A program made the translations under genes and the position numbers. Of a DNA stretch of 64,000 nt, positions 32,932-43,691 are shown one piece after another. Below the pieces are notes generated by a model, which made no database searches, was not told the origin of the DNA, and saw only the letters and a program-made list of their open reading frames with translations. The stretch comes from Mycobacterium sp. E183 (lineage in GTDB: Bacteria > Actinomycetota > Actinomycetes > Mycobacteriales > Mycobacteriaceae). The stretch spans positions 1 through 64,000 of the forward strand of contig NZ_LZJN01000138.1 of NCBI RefSeq assembly GCF_001667735.1. The letters run 5' to 3'. The number at the start of each line of letters is the position of its first letter. Within the stretch, counting starts at the first letter, position 1.

Positions 32932-34115
32932 AAGCAAAGCGGGAGACGCCGAATCGCCGCGGCGGGCGCGACGGTTCCGCCCGGCGCAGCAGGCGCTCGG
33001 CCGCCGAGCCCGGCTCGGCCCGCCGCACCCGGCCGGGGCGGAGCGCGGCGCCCACCCGGGAGAGCCGCGCGCCCAAATCCGGACCGCTCACCGGCCCCAT
33101 CGCCCGGCCCGCCGAGCGTCCCGCGCGGCCCAAGAGCACGAGCCAGGCGAAGGCGCGGGCTAAGGCACGGAAGGCCAAGGCGCCCAAGGTCGTTCGCCCA
33201 CGCCTGAGCGAGCGCCTGGCGACCCGGCTGGCCTCGATCGACCTGCGGCCCCGCACCCTGGCGGCCAAGGTCCCGTTCGTCGTGTTGGTCATCGGCGCGC
33301 TGGGCCTCGGCCTGGGTCTCACCCTGTGGTTGTCCACGGACTCCGCGGAGCGCTCCTACAAATTGAGCCACGCCCGCGAGAAGACTCGGCTGCTGCAACA
33401 GCAGAAAGAAGCGCTGGAACGTGATGTGCGCGAGGCGGAATCCGCACCGGCACTGGCGGAGGCGGCCCGCAAACAGGGCATGATCCCGACGCGGGACACC
33501 GCGCACCTGGTCCAGGACCCGTCCGGGAACTGGGTGGTCGTCGGCACGCCCAAGCCGGCTGACGGGGTGCCGCCACCACCGTTGAACAGCAAGCTTCCCG
33601 ACCAAGGCCCGCCGGTGCCCCCCGCACCGCCGGCGCCGCCCGCCGAGGTCCCGGTCCGGCTGCAGCCCGACCCCGCGGCGCCCGCGCCGGCCCGGTCCGG
33701 TCCCGAGGCGCTGCTGCGTGCACCGGACGGATCGTCGACGCTCGGAGGCCAGCACCTGGCGCAGACCGGGCCGCAACCGCCGGGCATACCGGGGGCACCG
33801 GCAGCCGGGCAGGCGCCCGCTGCGCTGCCCGTGCCGGGTGCGCTGCCCGTGCCGGGCGTGCCGGTGCCGGGGCTGCCCGCGCCTGCGGTGATCGCGCCCG
33901 CTCCCGGGCCCGCCGAGGTGCCGGTGCCGTTGGGCGGCTTGCCGATTCCGCCGCCCGGGCAGGTGCCCGCACCGCTGCCCGCTGAGGTTCCGGTGCCGGT
34001 GCAACGGGCCCCCGCGGTTCCCCCGCCGGTGGCTCCCGTCGTGCCCGCCGCCCCCGTGTTGGCGCCGCAGCCGGTGGCTCCCGGTCCCGCCGTGACGCCG
34101 GGTGCGCCCCGGTGA
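32928..34115 (+). CDS. FtsL-like divisome protein (Rv2164c-like)
   Basis: 395 aa. It occupies the ftsL position between rsmH and pbpB and has the ftsL plan: a long basic cytosolic N-terminus (1-105), one membrane helix (about 113-137) and a leucine-zipper-like coiled coil ([20 protein letters not shown]). The extension after it is unusual: about 190 residues dominated by Pro, Val and Ala, extracytoplasmic and probably disordered. It presumably bridges FtsQ and the transpeptidase. Both ends overlap neighbours by 4 bp. Confidence 0.75.
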   Translation: MKAKRETPNRRGGRDGSARRSRRSAAEPGSARRTRPGRSAAPTRESRAPKSGPLTGPIARPAERPARPKSTSQAKARAKARKAKAPKVVRPRLSERLATRLASIDLRPRTLAAKVPFVVLVIGALGLGLGLTLWLSTDSAERSYKLSHAREKTRLLQQQKEALERDVREAESAPALAEAARKQGMIPTRDTAHLVQDPSGNWVVVGTPKPADGVPPPPLNSKLPDQGPPVPPAPPAPPAEVPVRLQPDPAAPAPARSGPEALLRAPDGSSTLGGQHLAQTGPQPPGIPGAPAAGQAPAALPVPGALPVPGVPVPGLPAPAVIAPAPGPAEVPVPLGGLPIPPPGQVPAPLPAEVPVPVQRAPAVPPPVAPVVPAAPVLAPQPVAPGPAVTPGAPR

Positions 34116-36169
34116 GCCGCGGCGACTCCATGCGCGCCCGCCGGTCGCAGCCGAGCCGTGGTCCCCGTAAAGCGCAGGAAGCCAAGGGGGTTCGCCAGCC
34201 GAAGCGCCGCGGGAAGCAACAGCAGGCCCAGGACGTCCGGGAGCCGAAGCGATTCCGGAAAGCCAAGGAAGCCAAGCAGGGCCGCGCGGCCGACCGTCCG
34301 GAGGCCGCGGCGACCGAGCACTCCGCTCGGGAGCGGCGCACCCGCAAGCTCGTTCAGGCGGGCAGCCGCGGCGCGTCGTTCGTGTTCCGGCATCGGGCCG
34401 GGAACGCGGCCATCGGGCTTCTGATCGTGGTGGCGGCGGTCCAGCTGTTCGTCCTGCAGGTGACCAACGCGCCGACGCTGCGCGCCCAGGCGGCGAGCCA
34501 GCTCAAGGTCACCGACGTCGAGAAGGCCGTGCGCGGCAGCATCGTCGACCGCAACAAGGATCAGCTGGCGTTCACAACCGAGTCGCGCGCGTTGACGTTC
34601 CAGCCCAAGAGGATTCGCAAACAACTCGACGAGGCCAAGAGCAAGAACTCGGCGGCCCCCGACCCGCAGCAGCGGCTGCGGGACATCGCCAAAGAGGTCG
34701 CCACCAGGCTGGGCAACAAGCCCGACTCCGCGACCGTGTTGAAGAAGCTGCAGAGCGACGAGAACTTCGTCTATCTGGCGCGCGCCGTCGACCCCGCGGT
34801 CGCCAGCGCGATCTCCGACAAGTATCCCGAAGTCGGTTCGGAGCGGCAGGATCTGCGGCAGTACCCCGGCGGGTCGTTGGCGGCCAACATCGTCGGCGGC
34901 ATTGACTGGGACGGCCACGGGCTGCTGGGGCTGGAGGAGTCGCTGGACTCGGTGCTGTCGGGGACCGATGGCTCGGTCACCTACGACCGGGGATCCGACG
35001 GCGTCGTCATCCCCGGCAGTTACCGCAACCGGCACCGGGCGGTCAACGGCTCGATGGTCCAGCTGACGCTCGACGACGACATCCAGTTCTACGTGCAGCA
35101 GCAGGTGCAGCAGGCCAAGAATCTGTCCGGCGCACATGATGTTTCGGCGGTCGTGCTGGATTCGAAGACCGGCGAGGTTCTGGCGATGGCCAACGACAAC
35201 ACCTTCGACCCGTCCCAGGACATCGGGCGCCAGGGCGACAAGCAGCTGGGCAACCTGGCGGTGTCCTCGCCGTTCGAGCCGGGCTCGGTGAACAAGGTCA
35301 TCACCGCGTCCTCGGTCATCGAGTACGGCCTGTCCAACCCCGACGAGGTGCTGCAGGTGCCCGGCTCGATCAACATGGGCGGCGTGAACGTGCACGACGC
35401 GTGGGAGCACGGCGTGATGCCCTACACCACGACCGGCGTGTTCGGAAAGTCCTCCAACGTCGGCACTTTGATGCTCGCGCAACGCGTCGGGCCGGAACGC
35501 TTCTACGACATGGTCCGCAAATTCGGGCTCGGGCAGCGCACCAACGTGGGCCTGCCCGGTGAGAGCGCCGGGCTGGTGCCGCCGATCGACCAATGGTCGG
35601 GCAGCACCTTCTCCAACCTGCCCATCGGGCAAGGGCTTTCGATGACGCTGCTGCAGATGGCCGGCATGTATCAGACGATCGCCAACGATGGGGTGCGCAT
35701 CCCGCCGCGGATCGTCAAGGCCACCATCGCACCCGACGGCACCCGGACCGAGGAGGCGCGTCCCGAGGGCGTGCGGGTGGTTTCGCCGCAGACGGCCCAA
35801 ACCGTGCGCAACATGCTGCGCGCCGTCGTGCAGCGCGACCCGATGGGCTACCAGCAGGGCACCGGGCCCTCCGCCGCGGTGACCGGCTACCAGATGGCCG
35901 GCAAGACGGGCACCGCTCAGCAGATCAACCCGGCCTGCGGCTGCTACTTCGACAACGTCTACTGGATAACCTTCGCCGGCATGGCCACCGTCGACAACCC
36001 GCGCTATGTCATCGGGATCATGATGAACAACCCGGATCGCAACGCCGACGGTACGCCGGGCCACTCGGCGGCCCCGTTGTTCCACAACATCGCCGGCTGG
36101 CTCATGCAGCGGGAGAACGTGCCGCTGTCGCCGGACCCGGGTCCGCCGCTGACCCTGCAGGCGACGTAG
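34112..36169 (+). CDS. pbpB: Septal peptidoglycan transpeptidase (PBP3/FtsI)
   Basis: 685 aa class B penicillin-binding protein. A basic cytosolic tail (1-95), a single membrane helix (about 98-117), the pedestal domain and then the transpeptidase domain are visible. Active-site motifs are S392-V-N-K395, S447-S-N449 and K598-T-G600. It cross-links septal peptidoglycan made by FtsW and interacts with Wag31 and the FtsL/FtsQ subcomplex. GTG start overlaps the upstream stop by 4 bp. Full length. A strong hairpin follows its stop. Confidence 0.95.
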   Translation: MSRGDSMRARRSQPSRGPRKAQEAKGVRQPKRRGKQQQAQDVREPKRFRKAKEAKQGRAADRPEAAATEHSARERRTRKLVQAGSRGASFVFRHRAGNAAIGLLIVVAAVQLFVLQVTNAPTLRAQAASQLKVTDVEKAVRGSIVDRNKDQLAFTTESRALTFQPKRIRKQLDEAKSKNSAAPDPQQRLRDIAKEVATRLGNKPDSATVLKKLQSDENFVYLARAVDPAVASAISDKYPEVGSERQDLRQYPGGSLAANIVGGIDWDGHGLLGLEESLDSVLSGTDGSVTYDRGSDGVVIPGSYRNRHRAVNGSMVQLTLDDDIQFYVQQQVQQAKNLSGAHDVSAVVLDSKTGEVLAMANDNTFDPSQDIGRQGDKQLGNLAVSSPFEPGSVNKVITASSVIEYGLSNPDEVLQVPGSINMGGVNVHDAWEHGVMPYTTTGVFGKSSNVGTLMLAQRVGPERFYDMVRKFGLGQRTNVGLPGESAGLVPPIDQWSGSTFSNLPIGQGLSMTLLQMAGMYQTIANDGVRIPPRIVKATIAPDGTRTEEARPEGVRVVSPQTAQTVRNMLRAVVQRDPMGYQQGTGPSAAVTGYQMAGKTGTAQQINPACGCYFDNVYWITFAGMATVDNPRYVIGIMMNNPDRNADGTPGHSAAPLFHNIAGWLMQRENVPLSPDPGPPLTLQAT

Positions 36170-36212
36170 CCAACCGGAAACCGCCGGCCGATCTGTCGTG
36201 CAGTGACGTCGG

Positions 36213-36262
36213 GTGTGCGTCCAGGGCGGGATTCGGGCCGAAATCCCGCCCTCAACGCACAC
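36213..36262 (+). terminator. Large interrupted hairpin between pbpB and murE
   Basis: An outer 8-bp stem (GTGTGCGT at 36213-36220 with 36255-36262) and an inner 10-bp stem (GGGCGGGATT at 36224-36233 with 36242-36251) enclose an 8-nt loop, with a 3x3 internal loop. It lies 44 bp after pbpB and before the murE promoter, so it is probably a terminator or attenuator. Similar palindromes recur between mycobacterial genes in my recollection. Confidence 0.6.
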
Positions 36263-36301
36263 TCGATCGATGAGCCCACCTGGCTGGCAGGCGCCTCTCG
36301 G

Positions 36302-36347
36302 TAGGGTGTCATGGCCGATCATGAGGACCACGTGCGTGGACGGGAGG
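36302..36347 (+). promoter_or_regulatory. Candidate murE promoter and ribosome site
   Basis: TAGGGT at 36302-36307 is a plausible -10, and GGGAGG at 36342-36347 lies 6 nt before GTG 36354. With the hairpin upstream, this makes murE the probable head of a separate transcription unit. Confidence 0.4.
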
Positions 36348-36353
36348 TGTGCC

Positions 36354-37901
36354 GTGCCCACTGATTTGCGCCCCAGCGCCGTGGCGGGCGCGCGCCTGCC
36401 CGCGCTGGCGGCCCAGGTCGGGGCGGTGCCCGCGGACCGGGGCGCGGCGGTGCCCGACGTGCCCGTCACCGGCGTCACGCTGCGCGCCCAGGACGTGCGG
36501 CCCGGCGACCTGTTCGCCGCGCTGACGGGCGCCTCGACCCACGGGGCGCGGTACGCCCCCGAGGCGATCGAACGCGGCGCCGTCGCGGTCCTCACCGACG
36601 CCGCCGGCGTCGCGGAGATGGGTGCGTCGGCCTCGACCGTCCCGACGCTGGTGCATCCGGCGCCCCGCGGGGTCCTCGGCGCCCTGGCCGCCACGGTGTA
36701 CGGGAACCCATCGGAGCGTACGACGGTCATCGGGATCACCGGAACCTCGGGCAAGACCACCACGACGTATCTGGTCGAATCCGGGCTGCGCGCCGGGGGC
36801 CGCAAGGCCGGGCTGATCGGCACGATCGGCATCCGGATCGACGGCGCCGACGTCCCGAGCGCGCTGACCACGCCGGAGGCGCCCGCGCTGCAGGCCATGT
36901 TCGCGGCGATGGCCGAGCGCGGGGTGGACACCGTGGTCATGGAGGTCTCGAGCCACGCGCTCGCGCTCGGCCGGGTGGACGGCACCGGCTTCGCGGTGGG
37001 CGGCTTCACCAACCTGTCGCGGGACCACCTCGACTTTCACCCCACCATGGCCGACTACTTCGAGGCCAAGGCGAAGCTGTTCGACCCCGCGTCACCGTTG
37101 CGGGCCCGGCGGGTGGTGGTCTGCGTCGACGACGAAGCCGGGCGCGCCATGGCGGCGCGGGCCGGGGATGCCATCACCGTCAGCGCCGCCGGCGAGCCCG
37201 CGCACTGGCGCGCCATGGACGTGATGCCGATGGGTGCGGGGGGACAGCAGTTCACCGCGATCGACCCCACCGGCGTGCGCCACCGGGTCGGCATCCGGTT
37301 GCCGGGGCATTACAACGTCGCCAATTGCCTTGTGGCGCTTGCGCTTCTGGACGCGGTGGGGGTGTCTCCCGAGCAAGCGGCGCCGGGACTGCTGGAGACC
37401 CGGGTGCCCGGGCGCATGGAAGACATCGACGGTGGCCAGGATTTCCTCGCGCTGGTCGACTACGCCCACAAGCCCGGCGCGCTGCGCGCGGTGCTGACCA
37501 CCCTGGCGCGGCCGGGTCGCCGGCTGGCGGTGGTGTTCGGCGCCGGCGGCGAGCGCGACCCGGGCAAGCGGGCGCCGATGGGCGCGACCGCCGCTGAGCT
37601 GGCCGACCTGGTCGTCGTCACCGATGACAACCCCCGCGGCGAGGACCCCGCCGCCATCCGCCGCGAGATACTGTCCGGTGCGACCGAAAGCGGTGGTGCG
37701 GCCGAGGTCGTCGAGATCGGGGACCGGCGCGCGGCCATCCGGCACGCCGTCGCCTGGGCGCAACCGGGCGACGTGGTGCTGGTCGCCGGCAAGGGGCACG
37801 AGACCGGGCAGCGCGCCGCCGGCGAAACCCGTCCGTTCGACGACCGGGTGGAGCTGTCCGAGGCGTTGCGGGCCCGTCGGCCCCGTGAGACTCGGTCATG
37901 A
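36354..37901 (+). CDS. murE: UDP-MurNAc-L-Ala-D-Glu:meso-diaminopimelate ligase
   Basis: 515 aa. It adds meso-DAP to the peptidoglycan precursor with ATP hydrolysis. The N-terminal UDP-binding domain is followed by P-loop [12 protein letters not shown], carbamylated-Lys region and C-terminal DNPR (in [11 protein letters not shown]), the signature for meso-DAP rather than lysine. GTG 36354 was chosen because GGGAGG lies 6 nt upstream; in-frame ATG 36321 has no such site. Its stop overlaps murF by 4 bp. Confidence 0.95.
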   Translation: MPTDLRPSAVAGARLPALAAQVGAVPADRGAAVPDVPVTGVTLRAQDVRPGDLFAALTGASTHGARYAPEAIERGAVAVLTDAAGVAEMGASASTVPTLVHPAPRGVLGALAATVYGNPSERTTVIGITGTSGKTTTTYLVESGLRAGGRKAGLIGTIGIRIDGADVPSALTTPEAPALQAMFAAMAERGVDTVVMEVSSHALALGRVDGTGFAVGGFTNLSRDHLDFHPTMADYFEAKAKLFDPASPLRARRVVVCVDDEAGRAMAARAGDAITVSAAGEPAHWRAMDVMPMGAGGQQFTAIDPTGVRHRVGIRLPGHYNVANCLVALALLDAVGVSPEQAAPGLLETRVPGRMEDIDGGQDFLALVDYAHKPGALRAVLTTLARPGRRLAVVFGAGGERDPGKRAPMGATAAELADLVVVTDDNPRGEDPAAIRREILSGATESGGAAEVVEIGDRRAAIRHAVAWAQPGDVVLVAGKGHETGQRAAGETRPFDDRVELSEALRARRPRETRS

Positions 37902-39511
37902 TCGACCTCACCGTCGCGCAGATCGCCGAGCTGGTGGGCGGCACGCTGGCCGACATCTCACCGCGGGCCGCCGCCGAGCTCCGCGTCACCGGAACCGTCG
38001 AATTCGATTCGCGCGCAGTGGGTCCCGGCGGGTTGTTCCTCGCGCTGCCGGGGGCGCACGCCGATGGGCATGACTACGCGCGGGCGGCGGCGGCGGCCGG
38101 CGCGGTGGCCGTGCTGGCCGCCCGGCCGGTGGGGGTGCCGGCGATCGTGGTGCCCCCGCAGCGGGCGAGCCGCGGCGGCGGCCTGGCCGGGGTGCTCGAA
38201 CACGACACCGACGGCTCGGGCGCGGCCGTGCTCGCCGCGCTGGCCAGGCTGGCCAAGGCGGTGGCCGCCGAGCTGGTGGCCGGCGGCCTGACCATCATCG
38301 GCATCACGGGTTCGTCGGGGAAGACGTCGACCAAAGACCTCGTCAAGACCGTGCTCGAGCCGCTGGGCGAGGTCATCGCCCCGCCCGGGTCGTTCAACAA
38401 CGAGCTGGGCCACCCCTGGACGGTGCTGCGCGCGACGCGGGACACCGACTACCTGGTGCTCGAGATGTCGGCCCGCCATCCCGGCAACATCGCCGCGCTG
38501 GCCGAGATCGCCCCGCCCGCGATCGGGGTGGTGCTCAACGTCGGCACCGCCCACCTGGGCGAGTTCGGCTCACGGGAGGCCATCGCGCGGACCAAATCCG
38601 AACTGCCGCAATCGGTTCCGCCGTCCGGTGTGGTCATCCTCAACGCCGACGACCCGGTGGTGGCGTCGATGGCCCGCGTCACCGGGGCGAGGGTGGTGTG
38701 GGTCAGCCGGTCCAGCCGCACCGACGCGGGTCCCAGCGACGTCTGGGCGGACGGAGTGTCGCTGGACGAACTGGCCAGGCCGCGCTTTACCCTGCACGCG
38801 ATGGACAGCGCGGTCGCGGTTGAGCTCGGCGTGTTCGGCGACCATCAGGTCACCAACGCGCTGTGTGCCGCCGCGGTCGCGCTGGAGTGCGGCGCGACCG
38901 TCGACCAGGTCGCCGCCGCGCTGGCGCAGGCGGGGCCGGTGTCGCGGCACCGGATGCACGTGACCACCCGGGCGGACGGGGTGACGGTGATCGACGACGC
39001 CTACAACGCCAACCCCGACTCGATGCGGGCCGGCCTGCAGGCGCTGGCCTGGATCGCCCACCGCGCAGGCGAGAAGCGCAGGAGCTGGGCGGTGCTGGGC
39101 GAAATGGCCGAGCTCGGCGACGACGCGGTGGCCGAACACGATCGCATCGGCCGCCTGGCGGTGCGCTTAGATGTGTCTCGACTCGTCGTCGTGGGAAGTG
39201 GGAGGTCGATGAGCGCCATGCACCACGGAGCGGTCATGGAGGGCTCGTGGGGAGCTGAGGCGGTCAACGTGGCCGATGCCGACGCGGCGCTGGCGCTGTT
39301 GCGGGCCGAGCTGCAGCCCGGCGACGTGGTCCTGGTCAAGGCCTCCAACGCGGCGGGGCTGGGAGCGCTGGCCGACGCCCTGGCTGGTGACGATCGCGAG
39401 GGCGGCGAAGCCGGGCGAAGCGGGTCGTCACCATCGGGCGTCGATCGCGAGGGCGGCGAAGCCGGGCGAAGCGGGTCGTCACCATCGGGCGACGGGGGGA
39501 CCGGCTCGTGA
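37898..39511 (+). CDS. murF: UDP-MurNAc-tripeptide:D-Ala-D-Ala ligase
   Basis: 537 aa. It attaches D-Ala-D-Ala, completing the pentapeptide. P-loop [40 protein letters not shown] in the central/C-terminal domains. The last 38 residues are not part of the family core. They are encoded by two 51-bp tandem units giving [16 protein letters not shown] twice plus a short Gly-rich end, so the protein is longer than the roughly 510 aa I recall for M. tuberculosis. ATG start, GTGA overlap with mraY. Confidence 0.95.
   Translation: MIDLTVAQIAELVGGTLADISPRAAAELRVTGTVEFDSRAVGPGGLFLALPGAHADGHDYARAAAAAGAVAVLAARPVGVPAIVVPPQRASRGGGLAGVLEHDTDGSGAAVLAALARLAKAVAAELVAGGLTIIGITGSSGKTSTKDLVKTVLEPLGEVIAPPGSFNNELGHPWTVLRATRDTDYLVLEMSARHPGNIAALAEIAPPAIGVVLNVGTAHLGEFGSREAIARTKSELPQSVPPSGVVILNADDPVVASMARVTGARVVWVSRSSRTDAGPSDVWADGVSLDELARPRFTLHAMDSAVAVELGVFGDHQVTNALCAAAVALECGATVDQVAAALAQAGPVSRHRMHVTTRADGVTVIDDAYNANPDSMRAGLQALAWIAHRAGEKRRSWAVLGEMAELGDDAVAEHDRIGRLAVRLDVSRLVVVGSGRSMSAMHHGAVMEGSWGAEAVNVADADAALALLRAELQPGDVVLVKASNAAGLGALADALAGDDREGGEAGRSGSSPSGVDREGGEAGRSGSSPSGDGGTGS
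39391..39491 (+). repeat. Two 51-bp tandem repeats at the murF 3' end (MIRU/VNTR-like)
   Basis: Unit 1 is 39391-39440 plus a spacer T at 39441; unit 2 is 39442-39491, with no mismatch. The period of 17 codons keeps the murF frame. Position at an intra-operon gene junction, unit size and GC-rich composition with GGCGGCGAAGCCGGGCGAAG resemble mycobacterial interspersed repetitive units. Copy number may vary between strains. Confidence 0.85.
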
Positions 39512-40587
39512 GGCAGATCCTGATCGCCGTCGCGATCGCGCTCGCGGTGTCAATCCTGTTGACGCCGGCGCTGATTCGCCTGTTCACCAGGCAGGGTTTC
39601 GGCCATCACACCCGCGAGGACGGGCCGCCCAGCCATCATTCGAAGCGCGGCACGCCGTCGATGGGCGGCGTGGCGATCCTCGCCGGCATCTGGGCGGGCT
39701 ACCTCGGGACCCACCTGGCCGGGCTGGCGTTCGACGGCGAGGGCGTCTCCGCGTCGGGCCTGCTGGTGCTGGGCCTGGCGACCGCGCTCGGCGGCGTCGG
39801 CTTCCTCGACGACCTGATCAAGGTCCGCCGGTCGCGCAACCTCGGGTTGAACAAGACGGCCAAGACCATTGGGCAGGTGGCCGCCGCGGTGCTGTTCGGC
39901 GTGCTGGTCTTGCAGTTCCGCAACGGCAGCGGATTGACACCGGCCAGCTCGGACCTGTCCTATGTACGCGAAATCGCCACCGTCACTTTGACTCCGGCGC
40001 TGTTCGTGTTGTTCTGCGTGGTCGTCGTCAGCGCGTGGTCCAACGCGGTCAATTTCACCGACGGTCTGGACGGCCTGGCCGCCGGGTGCATGGCCATGGT
40101 CACCGCCGCCTACGTGTTGATCACCTTCTGGCAGTACCGCAACGCGTGCGTGACGGCGCCGGGCCTGGGCTGCTACAACGTGCGCGACCCGCTGGACCTG
40201 GCGCTCGTCGCGGCCGCCACCGCGGGCGCCTGCATCGGCTTCCTGTGGTGGAACGCCGCTCCCGCAAAGATTTTCATGGGGGACACCGGCTCGCTGGCGC
40301 TGGGTGGCATCATCGCGGGCCTGTCGGTCACCAGCCGCACCGAGATCCTCGCCGTCGTGCTGGGGTCGCTGTTCGTCGCCGAGGTCACCTCGGTGGTGCT
40401 GCAGATCCTGGCGTTTCGCACCACCGGTCGCCGGGTGTTCCGGATGGCGCCGTTCCACCACCATTTCGAGTTGGCGGGCTGGGCCGAAACCACGGTGATC
40501 ATTCGCTTCTGGCTGCTCACGGCGATCACGTGTGGGCTGGGCGTGGCCCTCTTCTACGGTGAGTGGCTGGGCGCGATCGGTGCCTGA
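39508..40587 (+). CDS. mraY: Phospho-MurNAc-pentapeptide transferase (lipid I synthase)
   Basis: 359 aa with ten predicted helices. It transfers phospho-MurNAc-pentapeptide to decaprenyl phosphate at the cytosolic face of the membrane. Signatures are the N-terminal GTPSMGG, the aspartate-rich FLDDL, the [10 protein letters not shown] motif and [11 protein letters not shown] with the C-terminal [11 protein letters not shown]. Called murX in M. tuberculosis and a target of capuramycin-type nucleosides. GTG start overlaps murF by 4 bp; its end overlaps murD by 8 bp. Confidence 0.95.
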   Translation: MRQILIAVAIALAVSILLTPALIRLFTRQGFGHHTREDGPPSHHSKRGTPSMGGVAILAGIWAGYLGTHLAGLAFDGEGVSASGLLVLGLATALGGVGFLDDLIKVRRSRNLGLNKTAKTIGQVAAAVLFGVLVLQFRNGSGLTPASSDLSYVREIATVTLTPALFVLFCVVVVSAWSNAVNFTDGLDGLAAGCMAMVTAAYVLITFWQYRNACVTAPGLGCYNVRDPLDLALVAAATAGACIGFLWWNAAPAKIFMGDTGSLALGGIIAGLSVTSRTEILAVVLGSLFVAEVTSVVLQILAFRTTGRRVFRMAPFHHHFELAGWAETTVIIRFWLLTAITCGLGVALFYGEWLGAIGA

Positions 40588-42046
40588 CGTGCCCGGACTC
40601 GAGCCTCTGGTGCCGGGCGCGCCGGTGCTGGTGGCCGGCGGCGGGGTGACCGGCAAGGCGGTGCTGTCCGCGCTGATCCGGTTCGGCGCGGTGCCGACCC
40701 TGTGCGACGACGACCCGGCCACGTTGCGGCGCTACGCCGAGAGCGGCGTGGCGACGATGACGACGTCGACGTCCGCGGAGCGCCTTGCGCAGTACGCCCT
40801 GGTGGTCACCAGCCCCGGGTTCTCGCCGGACACGCCGCTGCTGGCCGCCGCCGCGACGGAGGGCGTGCCGATCTGGGGCGACGTGGAGCTGGCCTGGCGG
40901 CTGGACACGGCGGGTTACTACGGGCCACCGCGCCGCTGGCTGGTGGTGACCGGCACGAACGGCAAGACGACCACGACGTCGATGCTGCATGCCATGCTGA
41001 CCGCCGCGGGCCGGCGCAGCGTGCTGTGCGGCAATATCGGCGACCCGGTGCTCGACGTGCTCGAGCAGCCGGCCGACCTGCTGGCCGTTGAGCTGTCCAG
41101 CTTTCAGTTGCACTGGGCGCCCTCGGTGCGGCCCGAGGCGGGCGTCGTGCTCAACATCGCGGAGGACCACCTGGATTGGCATTCGACCATGGCCGACTAC
41201 ACGGCGGCCAAGGCGCGCGTGCTGGGCGGCCGGGTGGCGGTGGTGGGGCTCGACGACCCCCGCGCCGCGGCGTTGCTGGGCACCGCCGCGGCGCCGGTGC
41301 GCGTCGGCTTCCGGCTCGGCGAGCCGGCGGTGGGCGAACTCGGCGTGCGCGACGGCCGGCTGGTCGACCGCGCATTCGCCGACGACCTCGCGCTCCTGCC
41401 GGTCGACTCGATCCCGGTGCCCGGGCCCGTCGGCGTCCTCGACGCCCTGGCCGCGGCCGCGCTGGCCCGCAGCGTCGACGTGCCCGCCGAGGCGATCGCG
41501 GAGGCGGTCGCGTCCTTCCGGGTGGGCCGGCACCGGGCGGAGGTGGTCGCGGTGGCCGACGGCATCACCTACGTCGACGACTCCAAGGCCACCAATCCGC
41601 ACGCCGCCGAGGCGTCCGTGCTCGCCTACCCCCGCGTGGTGTGGGTGGCGGGCGGATTGCTCAAGGGCGCGTCGGTGGACGCCGAGGTCACCCGGATGGC
41701 CTCCCGCCTGGTCGGGGCCGTGCTGATCGGCCGGGATCGGCAAGAGGTTGCAGAGGCGTTATCGCGACACGCGCCGGATGTCCCCGTCGTCCAGGTTGTG
41801 ACAGGCGAGGATGCTGATATGAATGCGACGGCTGTGGTTGTTGGTGCAAATGTGACAGAAGTGAAATATTCCGGCGACGATCTCGGCACTTCCGTCATGA
41901 CCGCGGCGGTGGCCGCGGCCCGCGACCTGGCCCGGCCCGGCGACACGGTGCTGCTGGCACCCGCGGGCGCCTCGTTTGACCAGTTCACCGGGTACGCCGA
42001 CCGTGGCGACGCCTTCGCCGCCGCCGTCCGCGCGGCCACCCGGTAG
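40580..42046 (+). CDS. murD: UDP-MurNAc-L-Ala:D-glutamate ligase
   Basis: 488 aa. It adds D-Glu to UDP-MurNAc-L-Ala. N-terminal Rossmann segment [14 protein letters not shown]-loop [14 protein letters not shown], then [10 protein letters not shown] and [15 protein letters not shown] 40580 is inside the mraY end; GTG 40589 is equally possible. One stretch (about 41810-41880) is visibly less GC-rich, coding a variable loop before [10 protein letters not shown]. It is translationally linked to mraY and followed after 7 bp by ftsW. Confidence 0.95.
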   Translation: MPDVPGLEPLVPGAPVLVAGGGVTGKAVLSALIRFGAVPTLCDDDPATLRRYAESGVATMTTSTSAERLAQYALVVTSPGFSPDTPLLAAAATEGVPIWGDVELAWRLDTAGYYGPPRRWLVVTGTNGKTTTTSMLHAMLTAAGRRSVLCGNIGDPVLDVLEQPADLLAVELSSFQLHWAPSVRPEAGVVLNIAEDHLDWHSTMADYTAAKARVLGGRVAVVGLDDPRAAALLGTAAAPVRVGFRLGEPAVGELGVRDGRLVDRAFADDLALLPVDSIPVPGPVGVLDALAAAALARSVDVPAEAIAEAVASFRVGRHRAEVVAVADGITYVDDSKATNPHAAEASVLAYPRVVWVAGGLLKGASVDAEVTRMASRLVGAVLIGRDRQEVAEALSRHAPDVPVVQVVTGEDADMNATAVVVGANVTEVKYSGDDLGTSVMTAAVAAARDLARPGDTVLLAPAGASFDQFTGYADRGDAFAAAVRAATR

Positions 42047-42053
42047 GGCGGGA

Positions 42054-43691
42054 ATGGGTAACCCGCTGGCCCGGCTCAGACGCCGGGGCAAGGACATTGC
42101 AGAGGCCGGCGCCACCAAGGCCACCGACGCCGCCGCACCGGAGCAGCCGGACGCCGACGACGACGCGGCGACCGGCCCCGTCAGCGCCGCAGGCAGCTCG
42201 GAGGCCAGGCCGTCCACGAAGCCGCAGGCGGGAGGCGAGGGGCGTAACCGGTTCGGCGCCTGGCTGAGCCGGCCCATGACCTCGTTCCACCTGATCATCG
42301 CCGTGGCCGGGCTGCTGACGACGCTCGGTTTGATCATGGTGCTGTCGGCCTCGGGCGTGCGGTCCTACGACGCCGACGGGTCGGCCTGGGTGATCTTCGG
42401 CAAGCAGGTGCTGTGGACGGTGATCGGCCTGATCGCCTGCTACGCCTCGCTGCGCATGTCGGTCCGGTTCATCCGCCGCGTCGCCTTCACCGGCTACGTC
42501 GTCACCGTCATCCTGCTCGTGCTCGTGCTGGTGCCCGGCATCGGCAACCTGGCCAACGGGTCCCGGAAGTGGTTCGTCATCGCCGGCTTCTCGATGCAGC
42601 CCTCGGAGTTGGCGAAGATCGCCTTCGCCATCTGGGGCGCGCACCTGCTGGCGGCACGCCGCCTGGAGCGCGCCTCGCTGCGCGAGATGCTGATCCCGCT
42701 GGTGCCGGCGGCGGTCATCGCGCTGGCGCTGATCGTCGCCCAGCCTGACCTGGGGCAGACGGTGTCGCTGGGCATCATCCTGCTGGCGTTGTTGTGGTAC
42801 GCCGGGCTGCCGCTGCGCGTCTTCGCCACCTCGCTGCTGGCCGTCTTCATGGCGGGCGCGGTCCTGGCCATGTCCGCGGGTTACCGCTCGGACCGGGTGA
42901 AGTCCTGGATGAACCCCGAGAACGACCCCATGGACACCGGCTACCAGGCCCGCCAGGCGAAGTTCGCCCTGGCCCACGGGGGGATCTTCGGCGACGGCCT
43001 GGGCCAGGGCGTCGCGAAGTGGAACTACCTGCCCAACGCCCACAACGACTTCATCTTCGCGATCATCGGCGAGGAGCTGGGCTTCGTCGGCGCGTTCGGG
43101 CTGCTGGTGCTCTTCGGGTTGTTCGCCTACACCGGGATGCGCATCGCCCGCCGGTCGGCCGACCCCTTCCTGCGGCTCCTAACCGCCACGACGACGATGT
43201 GGGTGCTGGGCCAGGCGTTCATCAACATCGGTTACGTGATCGGGATCCTGCCGGTCACCGGCATCCAGCTGCCGCTCATCTCAGCGGGTGGAACTTCCAC
43301 GGCTGCAACGCTTTTCATGATCGGCATCATGGCCAACGCGGCCCGTCACGAACCGGAGGCGGTGGCCGCGCTGCGCGCCGGCCGTGACGACAAGGTGAAC
43401 CGCTTCCTGCGGCTGCCGCTGCCGCAGCCGTACGTGCCGACGCGGCTGGAATCGTTCCGCGACCGCAAGCGCGGCGGCAAGCAACCGGGCAAGGGAAGCC
43501 CGCCGCGCAACGGCGCGCGCAAGCCCGCCCGCACGGCCCAGGAACCGCTGCGGCCGGCGTTCTCCCGCACAGCCGCACGGCCGGCGCGCAGGGCGGTGCA
43601 TCATGGATCTGGCCAGCGCTCCGCCACTCGCGGGGCCGGCCAGCGTCAGGCACGGCGCGCACGCGCACTGGAAGGTCAGCGTTACGGGTGA
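42054..43691 (+). CDS. ftsW: Septal SEDS peptidoglycan glycosyltransferase
   Basis: 545 aa. ATG 42054 follows GGGCGGGA. A disordered cytosolic N-terminus (1-75) precedes ten helices with SEDS motifs: GSRKWF...MQPSELAK, the extracellular loop [11 protein letters not shown] and [16 protein letters not shown], then [10 protein letters not shown]. It polymerises lipid II at the septum together with PbpB. The C-terminal tail is long, basic and rich in Arg/Pro, as in mycobacterial FtsW, where it contacts FtsZ. GTGA overlap with murG. Confidence 0.95.
   Translation: MGNPLARLRRRGKDIAEAGATKATDAAAPEQPDADDDAATGPVSAAGSSEARPSTKPQAGGEGRNRFGAWLSRPMTSFHLIIAVAGLLTTLGLIMVLSASGVRSYDADGSAWVIFGKQVLWTVIGLIACYASLRMSVRFIRRVAFTGYVVTVILLVLVLVPGIGNLANGSRKWFVIAGFSMQPSELAKIAFAIWGAHLLAARRLERASLREMLIPLVPAAVIALALIVAQPDLGQTVSLGIILLALLWYAGLPLRVFATSLLAVFMAGAVLAMSAGYRSDRVKSWMNPENDPMDTGYQARQAKFALAHGGIFGDGLGQGVAKWNYLPNAHNDFIFAIIGEELGFVGAFGLLVLFGLFAYTGMRIARRSADPFLRLLTATTTMWVLGQAFINIGYVIGILPVTGIQLPLISAGGTSTAATLFMIGIMANAARHEPEAVAALRAGRDDKVNRFLRLPLPQPYVPTRLESFRDRKRGGKQPGKGSPPRNGARKPARTAQEPLRPAFSRTAARPARRAVHHGSGQRSATRGAGQRQARRARALEGQRYG

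Noticed and set aside
33356..37012. Very long minus-strand open frame (1218 codons) opposite the ftsL-like gene, pbpB and murE
   Set aside because: It runs antisense to three well-recognised genes, has Arg/Pro/Ala-rich low-complexity sequence and no domain. This is typical of open antisense frames in GC-rich DNA.
39391..39491. CRISPR array
   Set aside because: Only two directly abutting 51-bp units without spacers, inside murF, and no cas genes in the window.
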